Made by a program: the position numbers and the translations under genes. 64,000 bases of DNA, from assembly GCA_017857755.1 (NCBI GenBank), contig JAFMCM010000003.1, forward strand, positions 1-64,000, in the 5' to 3' direction. Source of the DNA: Methylophilaceae bacterium (lineage in GTDB: Bacteria > Pseudomonadota > Gammaproteobacteria > Burkholderiales > Methylophilaceae). How positions within the stretch are numbered: the first letter of the stretch is position 1; each line of letters opens with the position of its first letter. The notes beneath the pieces are model-generated. The model was given only the letters and a program-made list of their open reading frames with translations, made no database searches and was not told the DNA's origin. Below, one piece after another: positions 40,489 to 51,768 of the stretch.

Positions 40489-40525
40489 AAGGGAGGAGTC
40501 GAAACTTGGGAGAATTACGCTCTAT
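40458..40525 (-). ncRNA. Predicted sigma-54/NtrC-controlled small RNA with anti-Shine-Dalgarno motifs
   Basis: From a sigma-54 promoter at 40535-40550 a transcript of about 68 bases would start near 40525 and end at the T run 40466-40458. The 5' part of about 37 bases is predicted unpaired and has two C-rich stretches, TTCTCCC (40513-40507) and CTCCTCCC (40499-40492), complementary to GGGAG and GGGAGGAG ribosome-binding sequences. The 3' part is a 9-pair hairpin with nine T, a typical Hfq-binding terminator. No open reading frame fits. The flanking genes are iscX (same strand, downstream) and glyA (divergent). The transcript is inferred from signals, not observed. Confidence 0.7.
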
Positions 40526-40534
40526 CTTGATAAA

Positions 40535-40550
40535 AGCAAACAATATGCCA
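40535..40550 (-). promoter_or_regulatory. Sigma-54 (RpoN) promoter of the predicted small RNA
   Basis: The minus strand reads TGGCATATTGTTTGCT. This matches the -24/-12 consensus TGGCAC-N5-TTGCW with correct spacing (GG at 40549-40548, GC at 40537-40536). Only the sixth base departs from the usual C, and T is often found there. Transcription would begin about 12 bases downstream, near 40525. Confidence 0.75.
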
Positions 40551-40632
40551 ATTTATATTATGTTAAAAATCAATATGTTATAAAAGTTTCAATGTTAAGT
40601 ATGTGTGATTCATTTGCAATCTACCTGATTGG

Positions 40633-40649
40633 TGCACGCTTTAGGTGCA
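40633..40649. promoter_or_regulatory. NtrC-type enhancer box
   Basis: TGCACGCTTTAGGTGCA is a TGCAC-N7-GTGCA inverted repeat with the exact spacing of NtrC sites (consensus TGCACC-N5-GGTGCA). It lies about 115 bases upstream of the predicted start at 40525, a usual enhancer distance for sigma-54 promoters. It also lies upstream of glyA, so an effect in that direction cannot be excluded. Confidence 0.65.
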
Positions 40650-40721
40650 TTAATTGCATGAACTCTTTACGTTTTTAGCTATCAATTAAGCGAATCACCG
40701 GTTTTAGTAAATAAGCTGTCA

Positions 40722-40730
40722 TGATAAAAT
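40722..40730 (+). promoter_or_regulatory. Candidate extended -10 promoter element of glyA
   Basis: TGATAAAAT is an extended -10 element (TG, one base, TAAAAT), 43 bases before the glyA start. The -35 region is weak (TTTTAG near 40702). It would give a leader of about 37 bases. Confidence 0.4.
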
Positions 40731-40773
40731 ACGCGATTATTCTTACTACGTCATTTTTGGAAATCATTACCCT

Positions 40774-42021
40774 ATGTTTAGCCATTCAAATAAACTTCAC
40801 ATTACTGACCCTGCTATCGCAAAACTGATTGATGCAGAGGTGCAACGCCAGGAGCAACATATTGAGTTAATTGCTTCAGAAAATTACACCAGCCCAGCGA
40901 TAATGGAAACGCAAGGTTCGCAATTAACGAATAAATATGCAGAAGGTTATCCAGGCAAGCGTTTTTATGGTGGTTGTGAGGTTGTTGATCAAGTTGAGCA
41001 ATTAGCGATTGACCGTTTAAAAGCCTTGTATGGAGCTGAATATGCAAATGTGCAACCACATTCTGGTTCGCAAGCTAATCAAGCCGTTTACTTTGCGATG
41101 TTAAAGCCTGGCGATACGATTATGGGGATGAATTTAGGACATGGCGGACATTTAACCCATGGTTCACCCGCAAATATATCAGGTAAGTTGTTCAATATTG
41201 TCGCTTATGGTCTTAATGAGCATGAAGAGATTGATTACGATGAGATGGAGCGTATTGCCATTGAGTCTAAGCCTAACTTGTTAATCGGTGGTGCTTCCGC
41301 TTATGCCTTGCGTTTTGATTGGGCACGTATGGCAGAGATTGCTAAAAAGGTCGGCGCGTATTTTATGGTCGATATGGCGCATTATTCTGGATTGATTGCT
41401 GGTGGTGTTTATCCTAATCCAGTGCCACACGCGGATTTTGTTACATCGACGACCCATAAAACATTGCGTGGCCCACGTGGCGGTATCATTATGGCAAAAG
41501 CTGAATTTGAGAAAAAATTAAACTCAAGTGTATTCCCGAGCTTGCAAGGCGGCCCTTTAATGCATGTTATGGCAGGTAAAGCCACAGCTTTCTTAGAGGC
41601 AGCAACGCCTGAATTTAAATCCTATCAGAAGCAAGTGGTTAAAAATGCAGCAGTGATGGCAGATGTGCTAGCATCGCGCGGGTTACGCATTATTTCCGGA
41701 CGAACCGAGTCACATGTGTTTTTGGTTGATTTGCGTGCTAAAGGGTTAACAGGTAAGGCGGCAGACGCAGCCTTAGGGTTGGCACATATCACAGTGAATA
41801 AAAATTCAATTCCGAATGATCCAGAGAGCCCGTTTGTGACGTCTGGTATTCGGATTGGATCGCCAGCAATTACAACTCGCGGCTTTAAAGAAGACGAAGC
41901 AAAACAAGTGGCACATTTGATTGCAGATGTGTTGGATAACCCTGAAGATGAAGCTACGATTGCGGCAACCAAAGTAAAAGTACATGCGCTAACTTCACGT
42001 TTCCCAGTTTATAGTGCTTAA
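40774..42021 (+). CDS. glyA: Serine hydroxymethyltransferase
   Basis: GlyA converts serine and tetrahydrofolate to glycine and methylene-tetrahydrofolate with PLP. The 415-residue protein has [39 protein letters not shown], the PLP-lysine segment [15 protein letters not shown], and [14 protein letters not shown]. Length fits the family. In methylotrophs this enzyme may also serve C1 assimilation; here the ribulose monophosphate cycle would be expected, so a housekeeping role is more likely. nrdR follows. Confidence 0.97.
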   Translation: MFSHSNKLHITDPAIAKLIDAEVQRQEQHIELIASENYTSPAIMETQGSQLTNKYAEGYPGKRFYGGCEVVDQVEQLAIDRLKALYGAEYANVQPHSGSQANQAVYFAMLKPGDTIMGMNLGHGGHLTHGSPANISGKLFNIVAYGLNEHEEIDYDEMERIAIESKPNLLIGGASAYALRFDWARMAEIAKKVGAYFMVDMAHYSGLIAGGVYPNPVPHADFVTSTTHKTLRGPRGGIIMAKAEFEKKLNSSVFPSLQGGPLMHVMAGKATAFLEAATPEFKSYQKQVVKNAAVMADVLASRGLRIISGRTESHVFLVDLRAKGLTGKAADAALGLAHITVNKNSIPNDPESPFVTSGIRIGSPAITTRGFKEDEAKQVAHLIADVLDNPEDEATIAATKVKVHALTSRFPVYSA

Positions 42022-42065
42022 GTCATTTTAGGTGTTTTAAAATTGTTTAAGCGAACAATCATTCA

Positions 42066-42512
42066 ATGAGATGTCCTTTCTGTAATGCAGATGATACGCA
42101 AGTCGTTGATTCTCGTGTGAACGACGAAGGCGATTCAGTTCGTCGTCGTCGTCGCTGTGGCAGTTGTGATAAGCGCTTCACCACTTATGAGACTGCTGAT
42201 TTGCGTTTGCCACAGGTCATTAAAGGTAACGGCAATCGTGAAGACTTTAAAGATGAGAAACTCCGAGAAGGTTTCTTTTTAGCTTTACACAAGCGCCCAG
42301 TATCTGCCGAACTGATGGAAGAAGCGTTGCAACATATTCGCAGCAAATTGCTCGTCTTGGGTGAGCGTGAAGTGCCTTCGCGTCAAATCGGCGAGTTGGT
42401 GATGGCTGAGCTACGTAAGCTAGACAAAGTGGCGTATATTCGCTTTGCTTCAGTTTACCGTAGTTTTCAAGATGCGGACGACTTCCGTGACGCCCTTAAA
42501 GATTTAAAGTAA
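42066..42512 (+). CDS. nrdR: Transcriptional repressor NrdR
   Basis: NrdR represses ribonucleotide reductase genes in response to ATP/dATP. The 148-residue protein has the zinc ribbon [17 protein letters not shown]...[12 protein letters not shown] and the ATP-cone domain ([23 protein letters not shown]...[11 protein letters not shown]). glyA-nrdR-ribD order is common in betaproteobacteria. Confidence 0.97.
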   Translation: MRCPFCNADDTQVVDSRVNDEGDSVRRRRRCGSCDKRFTTYETADLRLPQVIKGNGNREDFKDEKLREGFFLALHKRPVSAELMEEALQHIRSKLLVLGEREVPSRQIGELVMAELRKLDKVAYIRFASVYRSFQDADDFRDALKDLK

Positions 42513-42519
42513 CCAATAT

Positions 42520-43617
42520 ATGACAGACTACACGCCTGACGATCATCGTTTTATGACGCAGGCTTTGCGGTTAGCCGAGCAGGGCTTATACACAAGTATG
42601 CCGAACCCGCGTGTAGGTTGTGTCGTCGTCAAAGAGGGTGTTGTTGTTGGCTCAGGCGCACATTTAAAAGCAGGTACACCACATGCAGAAGTGCATGCAT
42701 TGCTTCAAGCGGGGTTGCTAGCAAGGGCTGCAACGGTTTATGTTACGCTTGAGCCTTGTAGTCATCATGGGCGTACGCCACCTTGTGCAGACGCACTGAT
42801 TAAAGCGGGTGTTGCTAAAGTAGTGATTGCGATGCAGGATCCCAATTCCTTAGTTTCTGGTCAAGGCATTGCTGCTTTAAAAGCAGCTGGAATATCCGTA
42901 TTTACAGGTCTTATGCAACAGCAGGCACATGATTTAAATATTGGGTTTATTACGCGTATGACGCTGAAAAAACCTTTTGTCCGCAGTAAAATTGCCGCTA
43001 GCCTTGATGGTCAAACTGCGTTAAGCAACGGCGCTAGTCAATGGATTACCAGTGCTGCAGCTAGGCGCGATGTGCAACATTGGCGTGCAAGGTCATGTGC
43101 TGTGTTGACTGGGATTGGCACTGTTTTGCAAGATAATCCAAGTTTAACTGTGCGAGAATTTTCCATGGATCGTCAACCTTTATCTGTGGTCGTCGATAGT
43201 CAATTGCGGATACCGCTTGATGCTAAACTGCTGAATAATCCACATGTGCTGATTGCGTATGCACAAGACACCCAGCAAAAAGCCACGCAATTAAGCAAAA
43301 TGGGAATTGCTTTAATCCGCATTCCTGACAATAGCGGCAAGGTCTGCCTCCACACGCTACTAAAGCATCTTGCAAGCAATCAGATGAATGAAGTGATGGT
43401 TGAGGGTGGTGAGGGTTTAAATGGTGCTTTAATGGCACTTAACTGCATAGATGAGTTGCTATTGTATTATGCGCCTAAGCTGATGGGTAGTGATGCAAAA
43501 GGCATGTTCGCTTTACCTGCATTACAAAGTATGCAAGCCGTTATCCCGCTGGAGATAAAAGAAGTGCGACAGTTGGGTGATGATGTTCGAGTCATAGCAA
43601 GATGCATGAATGTTTAA
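42520..43617 (+). CDS. ribD: Bifunctional riboflavin deaminase/reductase RibD
   Basis: RibD deaminates and then reduces the pyrimidine intermediate of riboflavin synthesis. The 365-residue protein has the deaminase zinc motifs HAEVHAL and PCSHHGRTPPCADAL in the N-terminal 150 residues. The reductase domain follows (FVRSKIAASLDGQTALSNGASQWITS, VMVEGGEGLNGALM). It lies 7 bases after nrdR and overlaps the TatD gene by 16 bases. Confidence 0.96.
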   Translation: MTDYTPDDHRFMTQALRLAEQGLYTSMPNPRVGCVVVKEGVVVGSGAHLKAGTPHAEVHALLQAGLLARAATVYVTLEPCSHHGRTPPCADALIKAGVAKVVIAMQDPNSLVSGQGIAALKAAGISVFTGLMQQQAHDLNIGFITRMTLKKPFVRSKIAASLDGQTALSNGASQWITSAAARRDVQHWRARSCAVLTGIGTVLQDNPSLTVREFSMDRQPLSVVVDSQLRIPLDAKLLNNPHVLIAYAQDTQQKATQLSKMGIALIRIPDNSGKVCLHTLLKHLASNQMNEVMVEGGEGLNGALMALNCIDELLLYYAPKLMGSDAKGMFALPALQSMQAVIPLEIKEVRQLGDDVRVIARCMNV

Positions 43618-44441
43618 AAAAAACATCAACATTGATTGATACCCACTGTCATTTAGACGCCGATGTTTTTCGTGAAGATCGCGAACTAATCTTACAGCAA
43701 GCACTTGAATTTGGTGTCGGTATGGTGGTTATACCTGCCGTAAAGCCCAAACATTTTGCCCAGCTAGCTGGTCTGGCTGATCAGCATGGTAATTGTTGTT
43801 ATGCATTAGGTATACATCCAATGTTTATCGACCAAGTGAGTCCTAAGGATATTATTCAATTGAATAAGCTTGTCACACAGACACTAGTGCAACAGAATAA
43901 ATTGGTTGCTATTGGAGAAATTGGTTTAGATTTTTATGTGACTAAGCAAAATAGAGAAGCTCAAGCTTACTTTTTTGGTGAGCAACTCAACATCGCTAAG
44001 ACACATGATTTACCTGTGATTTTGCATGTGCGTAGTGCAATTGATGAGGTCTTAAAGCAATTAAGATTAACTAAAGTTAAGGGTGGTATCGCTCATGCAT
44101 TTAATGGCAGTATGCAGCAAGCGGAAGCATTGATTGAATTGGGATTTAAACTGGGCTTTGGTGGCGCGATGACCTATATCCGCGCGATAAAGATTAGAGA
44201 GCTCGCTAGAAACTTGCCTTTAGAGGCAATCGTATTAGAGACGGATGCGCCAGATATGCCGCCAGCATGGTTGGATAAAAAACAACGCAATAGTCCATTA
44301 GAGCTTTTAAAAATTGCAGAAACCTTAGCAGATTTGAGGCGCATTCCAGTGTCGCAAATCATTGAAATAACAAGAAAAAATTCTGAGATGGTTTTGCCAA
44401 AAATAGCTGACTTATGCACACCACTTCAAGCTTTACATTAA
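43602..44441 (+). CDS. TatD-family metal-dependent deoxyribonuclease
   Basis: This 279-residue TIM-barrel hydrolase has the metal-binding LIDTHCHLDADVF near the N-terminus, GEIGLDFYV with the bridging glutamate, VILHVRSA, GGIAHAFNGS and ETDAPDMPP. TatD proteins are 3'-5' exonucleases acting on damaged DNA. The start ATG at 43602 lies inside ribD; a TTG at 43632 just before the barrel would give a more usual length. Which TatD paralogue it corresponds to (YjjV-like seems likely) is not certain. Confidence 0.9.
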   Translation: MHECLKKTSTLIDTHCHLDADVFREDRELILQQALEFGVGMVVIPAVKPKHFAQLAGLADQHGNCCYALGIHPMFIDQVSPKDIIQLNKLVTQTLVQQNKLVAIGEIGLDFYVTKQNREAQAYFFGEQLNIAKTHDLPVILHVRSAIDEVLKQLRLTKVKGGIAHAFNGSMQQAEALIELGFKLGFGGAMTYIRAIKIRELARNLPLEAIVLETDAPDMPPAWLDKKQRNSPLELLKIAETLADLRRIPVSQIIEITRKNSEMVLPKIADLCTPLQALH

Positions 44442-44706
44442 GTAATGCTAAAAAACAGCATAAAACCAATGAGATACAGTAAGTTATTGATTTTAAAGAT
44501 AAAAATAATAGATTAAAAAATGAACTTTTTAAAAAACCCCTTATAAATTGGTAAGTTACGATTTTATGTCACTTTAATCCACAAAGTTATCCACAGATTC
44601 TGTGGATGGAAAATGGCAAAAAATACTTATCCATAAATAGCAAGCCATTTATTTATATTTTTTTACTTGATTTTTAATTTTTAAGGTTGCCAACGTCGTT
44701 AATTTT
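44442..44706. promoter_or_regulatory. AT-rich intergenic region with clustered DnaA boxes
   Basis: A perfect DnaA box TTATCCACA lies at 44587-44595. Near matches lie at 44575-44583 (TAATCCACA), 44601-44609 (inverted, CCATCCACA on the minus strand) and 44627-44635 (TTATCCATA). The central 44589-44607 is a palindrome, ATCCACAGA-T-TCTGTGGAT. Upstream, 44490-44545 is very A/T-rich (GATTTTAAAGATAAAAATAATAGATT), like a DNA-unwinding element. It could be an origin-like or DnaA-titrating element or a DnaA-regulated promoter for mtnA. The genes on both sides run in the same direction and dnaA is not here. Confidence 0.6.
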
Positions 44707-45771
44707 ATGTTTGTAAATCACATACACTATCGAGCCATTTGGCCTGAATCCAATTTTAAGTCGGTGAGTATTATTGATCAGACTAAGTTGCCTTTTCATT
44801 TTGAGCATGTGCAGATTGATACACTAGAAAAGATGATTCATGCCATTAGTTGTATGCAGGTGCGAGGCGCGCCTTTGATTGGTGCATCGGCTGCATATGG
44901 ACTTGCGTTAGCGATGCTCAATGATTCGAGCAATGCACATTTGCGGCTAGCGGCTGAGCAGCTGATACAATCAAGACCAACAGCGGTTAACTTGGCTTGG
45001 GCAGTTAATCGGATGGTTTCGCACTTAACTCACCTTCTGCCTCATGAGCGTGTGTCTGCGGCATGGTTAGAGGCGGCTAAAATTGCGGATGAGGATGTTG
45101 AGCAGAATCGCATGATTGGCCAACATGGGTTGGCATTAATTGCTCAAGCCTATCAAGAAAAAACTTTTCATATTTTGACCCACTGTAATGCAGGTTGGTT
45201 GGCGACGGTAGATTTTGGCACTGCACTCTCGCCAATTTATGCTGCGCATGATGCTGGATTGGCGCTTCATGTTTGGGTAGACGAAACACGTCCACGCAAT
45301 CAGGGTGCCAGTCTTACCGCATGGGAATTGGGGCAACATGGTGTACCGCATACCGTCATTTCTGATAATGCAGGCGGGCATTTAATGCAGCAAGGGCAGG
45401 TAGATATGGTGATTGTCGGCGCTGACCGCGTCGCTGCTAATGGCGATGTCTGTAATAAAATAGGGACCTATCTCAAAGCGTTAGCTGCGGATGATAATCA
45501 AATCCCTTTTTATGCGGCTGTACCTAGCCCAACCATTGATATTGAGTTGGCACATGGGCGTGATATTGTGATTGAAGAGCGCCATCATGATGAAGTGGCT
45601 TATATGCAAGGGCATACAGCGGATGGTCGCTTGCAAAGTGTGCGTGTAATACCTGTGCACAGTAATGCCGCTAACCCCGCGTTTGATGTTACGCCTGCAC
45701 GATTAGTAACAGGGATCATCACAGAAAAAGGGGTATTCGCGCCAAATCAGTTAGCAAAAGGGATAGGGTGA
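44707..45771 (+). CDS. mtnA: Methylthioribose-1-phosphate isomerase
   Basis: MtnA converts 5-methylthioribose 1-phosphate to the ribulose form in salvage of methylthioadenosine. The 354-residue protein has MQVRGAPLIGASAAYGLALA, the catalytic cysteine in ILTHCNAGWLATVDFGTALSPI, DETRPRNQGASLTAWEL, and the catalytic aspartate in IVGADRVAANGDVCNKIGTY. It is followed directly by a class II aldolase gene; their pairing defines the pathway. Confidence 0.95.
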   Translation: MFVNHIHYRAIWPESNFKSVSIIDQTKLPFHFEHVQIDTLEKMIHAISCMQVRGAPLIGASAAYGLALAMLNDSSNAHLRLAAEQLIQSRPTAVNLAWAVNRMVSHLTHLLPHERVSAAWLEAAKIADEDVEQNRMIGQHGLALIAQAYQEKTFHILTHCNAGWLATVDFGTALSPIYAAHDAGLALHVWVDETRPRNQGASLTAWELGQHGVPHTVISDNAGGHLMQQGQVDMVIVGADRVAANGDVCNKIGTYLKALAADDNQIPFYAAVPSPTIDIELAHGRDIVIEERHHDEVAYMQGHTADGRLQSVRVIPVHSNAANPAFDVTPARLVTGIITEKGVFAPNQLAKGIG

Positions 45772-45773
45772 TT

Positions 45774-46403
45774 ATGAGAGAAGCTTTACTGAATGTTGCT
45801 CAGCAATTAGTTCAAGCAGGGCTTAACAAAGGCGCTTCAGGCAATTGTAGTGTCAGGGATAATGACGGTTTACTGATTACGCCTAGTGGTATTGATGTGG
45901 CGCTGATGAATGCGACATCTATGGTGAGCATGCAAATGGATGGCAAAGCTGAAGCTGGCAAAAAGCCATCATCAGAGTGGTTTTTTCATCGTGATATTTA
46001 TCAGCAACGTCCAGAGGTGAATGCGGTTATTCACACACACAGTATGTTTGCCACAACAATGGCTTGTCTACATCAAGCGATACCAGCCTTTCATTATATG
46101 ATTGCAATCACTGGTGGTGATCACATTCGATGCGCGCCTTATGCCTTGTTTGGCACACCAGCTTTATCAGCGCTAGCACTGATGGCTTTGCGCGGGCGAA
46201 AAGCCTGTTTACTGGCCAATCATGGCATGATTGCAGTGGGCGCCAGCTTGGAAGAGGCATTGGCAATTGCGGTAGAAGTAGAAAACCTTTGTGAGCAATA
46301 TTGGCGTTTGCTACAAATCACACCAACACCACCTTTATTAGGTGAAGCTGAAATGCAAGCAGTACATCAGCAGTTCAAAAATTATCGAAACTGGAAACGA
46401 TAA
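45774..46403 (+). CDS. FucA-like class II aldolase, probable methylthioribulose-1-phosphate aldolase
   Basis: This 209-residue zinc aldolase resembles fuculose-1-phosphate aldolase along its length: GLNKGASGNCSVR, LLITPSGID, KKPSSEWFFHRDIYQQRPEVNAVIHTHS, then HYMIAITGGDHIRCAPYALFGT and CLLANHGMIAVG. Zinc ligands would be His87, His89 and His150, with Glu68 as the acid/base. True MtnB dehydratases share the fold but have a different middle part (a VFEDYELQKAF-like segment), which is absent. Coupled to mtnA, it most likely splits methylthioribulose 1-phosphate into DHAP and methylthioacetaldehyde (DHAP shunt). Start taken at ATG 45774; a GTG at 45768 is possible. Confidence 0.8.
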   Translation: MREALLNVAQQLVQAGLNKGASGNCSVRDNDGLLITPSGIDVALMNATSMVSMQMDGKAEAGKKPSSEWFFHRDIYQQRPEVNAVIHTHSMFATTMACLHQAIPAFHYMIAITGGDHIRCAPYALFGTPALSALALMALRGRKACLLANHGMIAVGASLEEALAIAVEVENLCEQYWRLLQITPTPPLLGEAEMQAVHQQFKNYRNWKR

Positions 46404-46498
46404 GTCAACTATTTTTTATTGCAATCAGACACAGCGTTTGATTGTGATTGCCCCACCTTTCACGTAAAATAACAACCCGTCTGCAATAATTCTTATAA

Positions 46499-48139
<1,641 letters not shown>

Positions 48140-48979
48140 ATGAAATTATGCGGTTTTGAAGTCGGTTTGAATCAGCCTTTATTTTTAATTGCTGGACCAT
48201 GTGTGATTGAGTCGCGCGAGTTTGCTATTGAAACTGCTGGCCAATTAAAAGAAATTGCAGCCCGCATTGGTGTGCCGTTTATTTATAAGTCTTCTTATGA
48301 TAAAGCCAACCGCAGCTCAACCAGAACCTTTCGAGGATTTGGCTTAGATGAAGGCTTAAGAATTTTAGATGAAGTGAAAAGCCAAATTGGTGTGCCTGTC
48401 TTAACAGATGTCCATACCGCTGAGCAAGTGCCACACGTCGCAGCAGTTGTTGATGTGCTTCAAACCCCAGCTTTTCTATGTCGCCAAACAGACTTTATTG
48501 TTGCTTGTGCCCAATCAGGCAAGCCTGTGAACATCAAAAAAGGTCAGTTTCTAGCACCACACGATATGTTACAGGTGGTGAATAAAGCGAAAGAGGCTAA
48601 CGGTGGAGCCGATAATATTATGGTTTGTGAGCGCGGTGCTTCGTTCGGCTATAACACTTTAATCTCTGATATGCGTGGTTTAGCAACTATGCGCGAAACG
48701 CATTGCCCAGTGGTATTTGATGCCACACATTCTGTACAACAACCAGGCGGTCAAGGGGATAAAAGCGGTGGACAGCGTGAGCATGTGCCAGTTTTGGCAC
48801 GGGCTGCGGTTGCAAGCGGAATTGCTGGTATCTTTATGGAAACGCATCCTAACCCAGCTATGGCATTGTCTGACGGCCCCAACGCTTGGCCCTTAGATAA
48901 AATGGCAGATTTATTACAGGTGTTAGTGGATATTGACAGACTAGTAAAAAAAGCTGGATTCGCTGAAATGTCACTTTAA
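48140..48979 (+). CDS. kdsA: 3-deoxy-8-phosphooctulonate (KDO-8-phosphate) synthase
   Basis: KdsA condenses arabinose 5-phosphate and phosphoenolpyruvate for the lipopolysaccharide core. The 279-residue TIM barrel has [66 protein letters not shown], and [24 protein letters not shown]. The protein shows a metal-ligand-like Cys in AGPCVI, as in metal-dependent forms, but the decisive residues need alignment. It shows the organism makes Kdo-containing outer membrane. Confidence 0.97.
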   Translation: MKLCGFEVGLNQPLFLIAGPCVIESREFAIETAGQLKEIAARIGVPFIYKSSYDKANRSSTRTFRGFGLDEGLRILDEVKSQIGVPVLTDVHTAEQVPHVAAVVDVLQTPAFLCRQTDFIVACAQSGKPVNIKKGQFLAPHDMLQVVNKAKEANGGADNIMVCERGASFGYNTLISDMRGLATMRETHCPVVFDATHSVQQPGGQGDKSGGQREHVPVLARAAVASGIAGIFMETHPNPAMALSDGPNAWPLDKMADLLQVLVDIDRLVKKAGFAEMSL

Positions 48980-49030
48980 TACTTATCAAAGAAAGTATTG
49001 AGTAACAAAGAATCAAGCGTATACCCATAG

Positions 49031-50347
<1,317 letters not shown>

Positions 50348-50362
50348 ATTTTTTGGATTGTT

Positions 50363-50656
50363 TTGAAAGCGTTAACCATTATTTTTGTCTTGCTAATTGC
50401 CTTGCTACAATATCCATTGTGGCTAGGCAAAGGCAGTTGGTTACGTGTTTGGAAAGTCAATCAGCAAGTGCAAAAACAAGCATTGGATAATGCTGCCAGC
50501 CAACAGCGAAATGATACGCTAAGAGCAGAAGTTCGTGATCTTAAACAGGGTGATGCTGCTGTAGAAGAGCGCGCTCGTAGTGAGTTGGGTATGATCAAGC
50601 CTGGCGAAACATTTTATCAAGTGATTGATGCGTCAAAGCTTAATCCAGCCCAGTAA
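50363..50656 (+). CDS. ftsB: Cell division protein FtsB
   Basis: FtsB joins FtsL and FtsQ in the divisome. The 97-residue protein has one N-terminal membrane helix (ALTIIFVLLIALLQYPLWLG), then a coiled coil with QVQKQALDNAASQQRNDTLRAEVRDLK and the end segment VEERARSELGMIKPGETFYQV. The start is TTG at 50363. Its position after eno is conserved. Confidence 0.94.
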   Translation: MKALTIIFVLLIALLQYPLWLGKGSWLRVWKVNQQVQKQALDNAASQQRNDTLRAEVRDLKQGDAAVEERARSELGMIKPGETFYQVIDASKLNPAQ

Positions 50657-50770
50657 AACGTTAACTCATTCAAGCTAGAGAAGCATTAGTAGTTGATTTG
50701 TACAGTGCTCGCAGCGCTTGATTTAACGTGACTCAGGTTATTGGGTTCGGCTCATGCGCATCCAACTTCA

Positions 50771-51751
50771 TCATTCTTTTTCCAAAGCATACGGTAGTGT
50801 TTTGAATTTAATCGGGTATGAATTCCAGCTAACATTACCCGATTCTTTCGCTTCAATTCGCATTTCAATTAAGGCATCAAAACCGTCAGCAAAGTTGGCG
50901 CCTGCGCTGACTATTTGGCCTACATCATTCTCGCTAGCATCCAGCACTTTGTCACCTGCGCTAGGCATGCTTGCGTTCGTTGCTGCAGCTTCGATCGTCG
51001 CGAGATAAGTCCGACGCTTTACCGCTCCTAAATAATGCGTTCTCGCTACAATTTCTTGCCCTGTGTAGCAACCTTTCTTAAAGCTAATACCGTTTAGTTT
51101 GTCCAAGTTAAGCATTTGTGGCACAAATTGCTCTTGTGTTGCTTCGACTATTTCAGGTAGACCTGTTTGAATATTCAGCCAGTCCCAACTTGCTTTAGTT
51201 GCTGATTTAAATTTAGTGTGAAGTTGAGTTTGAACATAGTTTGCTTGTTCGGCATTAATCAGCAACTCAAATCGTTGGTGACCTGCGATGGTTGGGAGTT
51301 TAATCATTACTCCTATGCACTGTTCTGCTTCGACAATCGGTACTAGCGAATAATTTTCAGTTGGTACTGGCGATGAAAAGATATTAGATAAAAGATGCGC
51401 TGCTTGTGGTCCATTGACACCCAATCGCATCAATTGCGCACTGACATCACTAATATCAACTTTTGAACGCATGACATACATGTTCAGGCGTTTCATAATC
51501 GGCGCCAGTAGTGGCTGATTAAACTGTAAATATACGGTTTCATGGTGTTTAAAGGCGAGGAATAACGCTAACATACGTCCTTTAGGCGAGCAGTAAGCGC
51601 TGAAGTGTGCATGGCGACCATCTAATGCTTTAACATCATTAGTCACTTGGCCTTGCAAGAACGTGATGGCATCATCACCGCTCACTGCTAATAAACCCAG
51701 ATGCGATAAATCGCAAAGGATGTTGTCTGTTTGCCAATTTGTTTCTGTCAT
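50771..51751 (-). CDS. ygfZ: Folate-binding protein YgfZ (GcvT-like)
   Basis: YgfZ is a tetrahydrofolate-binding protein needed for repair or activity of some Fe-S enzymes such as MiaB. The 326-residue protein has a GcvT-like fold with LSHLGLLAVSGDDAITFLQGQVTNDV and the signature KKGCYTGQEIVARTHYLGAVKRR with the functional Cys228. It is divergent from a YgfX-like gene, and their 5' ends overlap slightly in the window between 51751 and 51769. Confidence 0.94.
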   Translation of the reverse strand: MTETNWQTDNILCDLSHLGLLAVSGDDAITFLQGQVTNDVKALDGRHAHFSAYCSPKGRMLALFLAFKHHETVYLQFNQPLLAPIMKRLNMYVMRSKVDISDVSAQLMRLGVNGPQAAHLLSNIFSSPVPTENYSLVPIVEAEQCIGVMIKLPTIAGHQRFELLINAEQANYVQTQLHTKFKSATKASWDWLNIQTGLPEIVEATQEQFVPQMLNLDKLNGISFKKGCYTGQEIVARTHYLGAVKRRTYLATIEAAATNASMPSAGDKVLDASENDVGQIVSAGANFADGFDALIEMRIEAKESGNVSWNSYPIKFKTLPYALEKE

Positions 51752-51768
51752 GCCACTATTTACCTTAT

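Noticed and set aside
40643-40659. Plus-strand sigma-54-like element (AGGTGCATTAATTGCAT) driving glyA
   Set aside because: Spacing of GG and GC fits, but the -24 half is poor and it overlaps the NtrC box; the minus-strand element at 40535-40550 is far better.
44442-44706. Calling the DnaA-box cluster the chromosomal origin
   Set aside because: Gene directions do not diverge here and no dnaA, dnaN or gyrB is nearby, so only a DnaA-binding region is claimed.
45774-46403. Labelling the second salvage gene mtnB
   Set aside because: Shared class II aldolase fold, but the middle and C-terminal motifs follow FucA and not MtnB.
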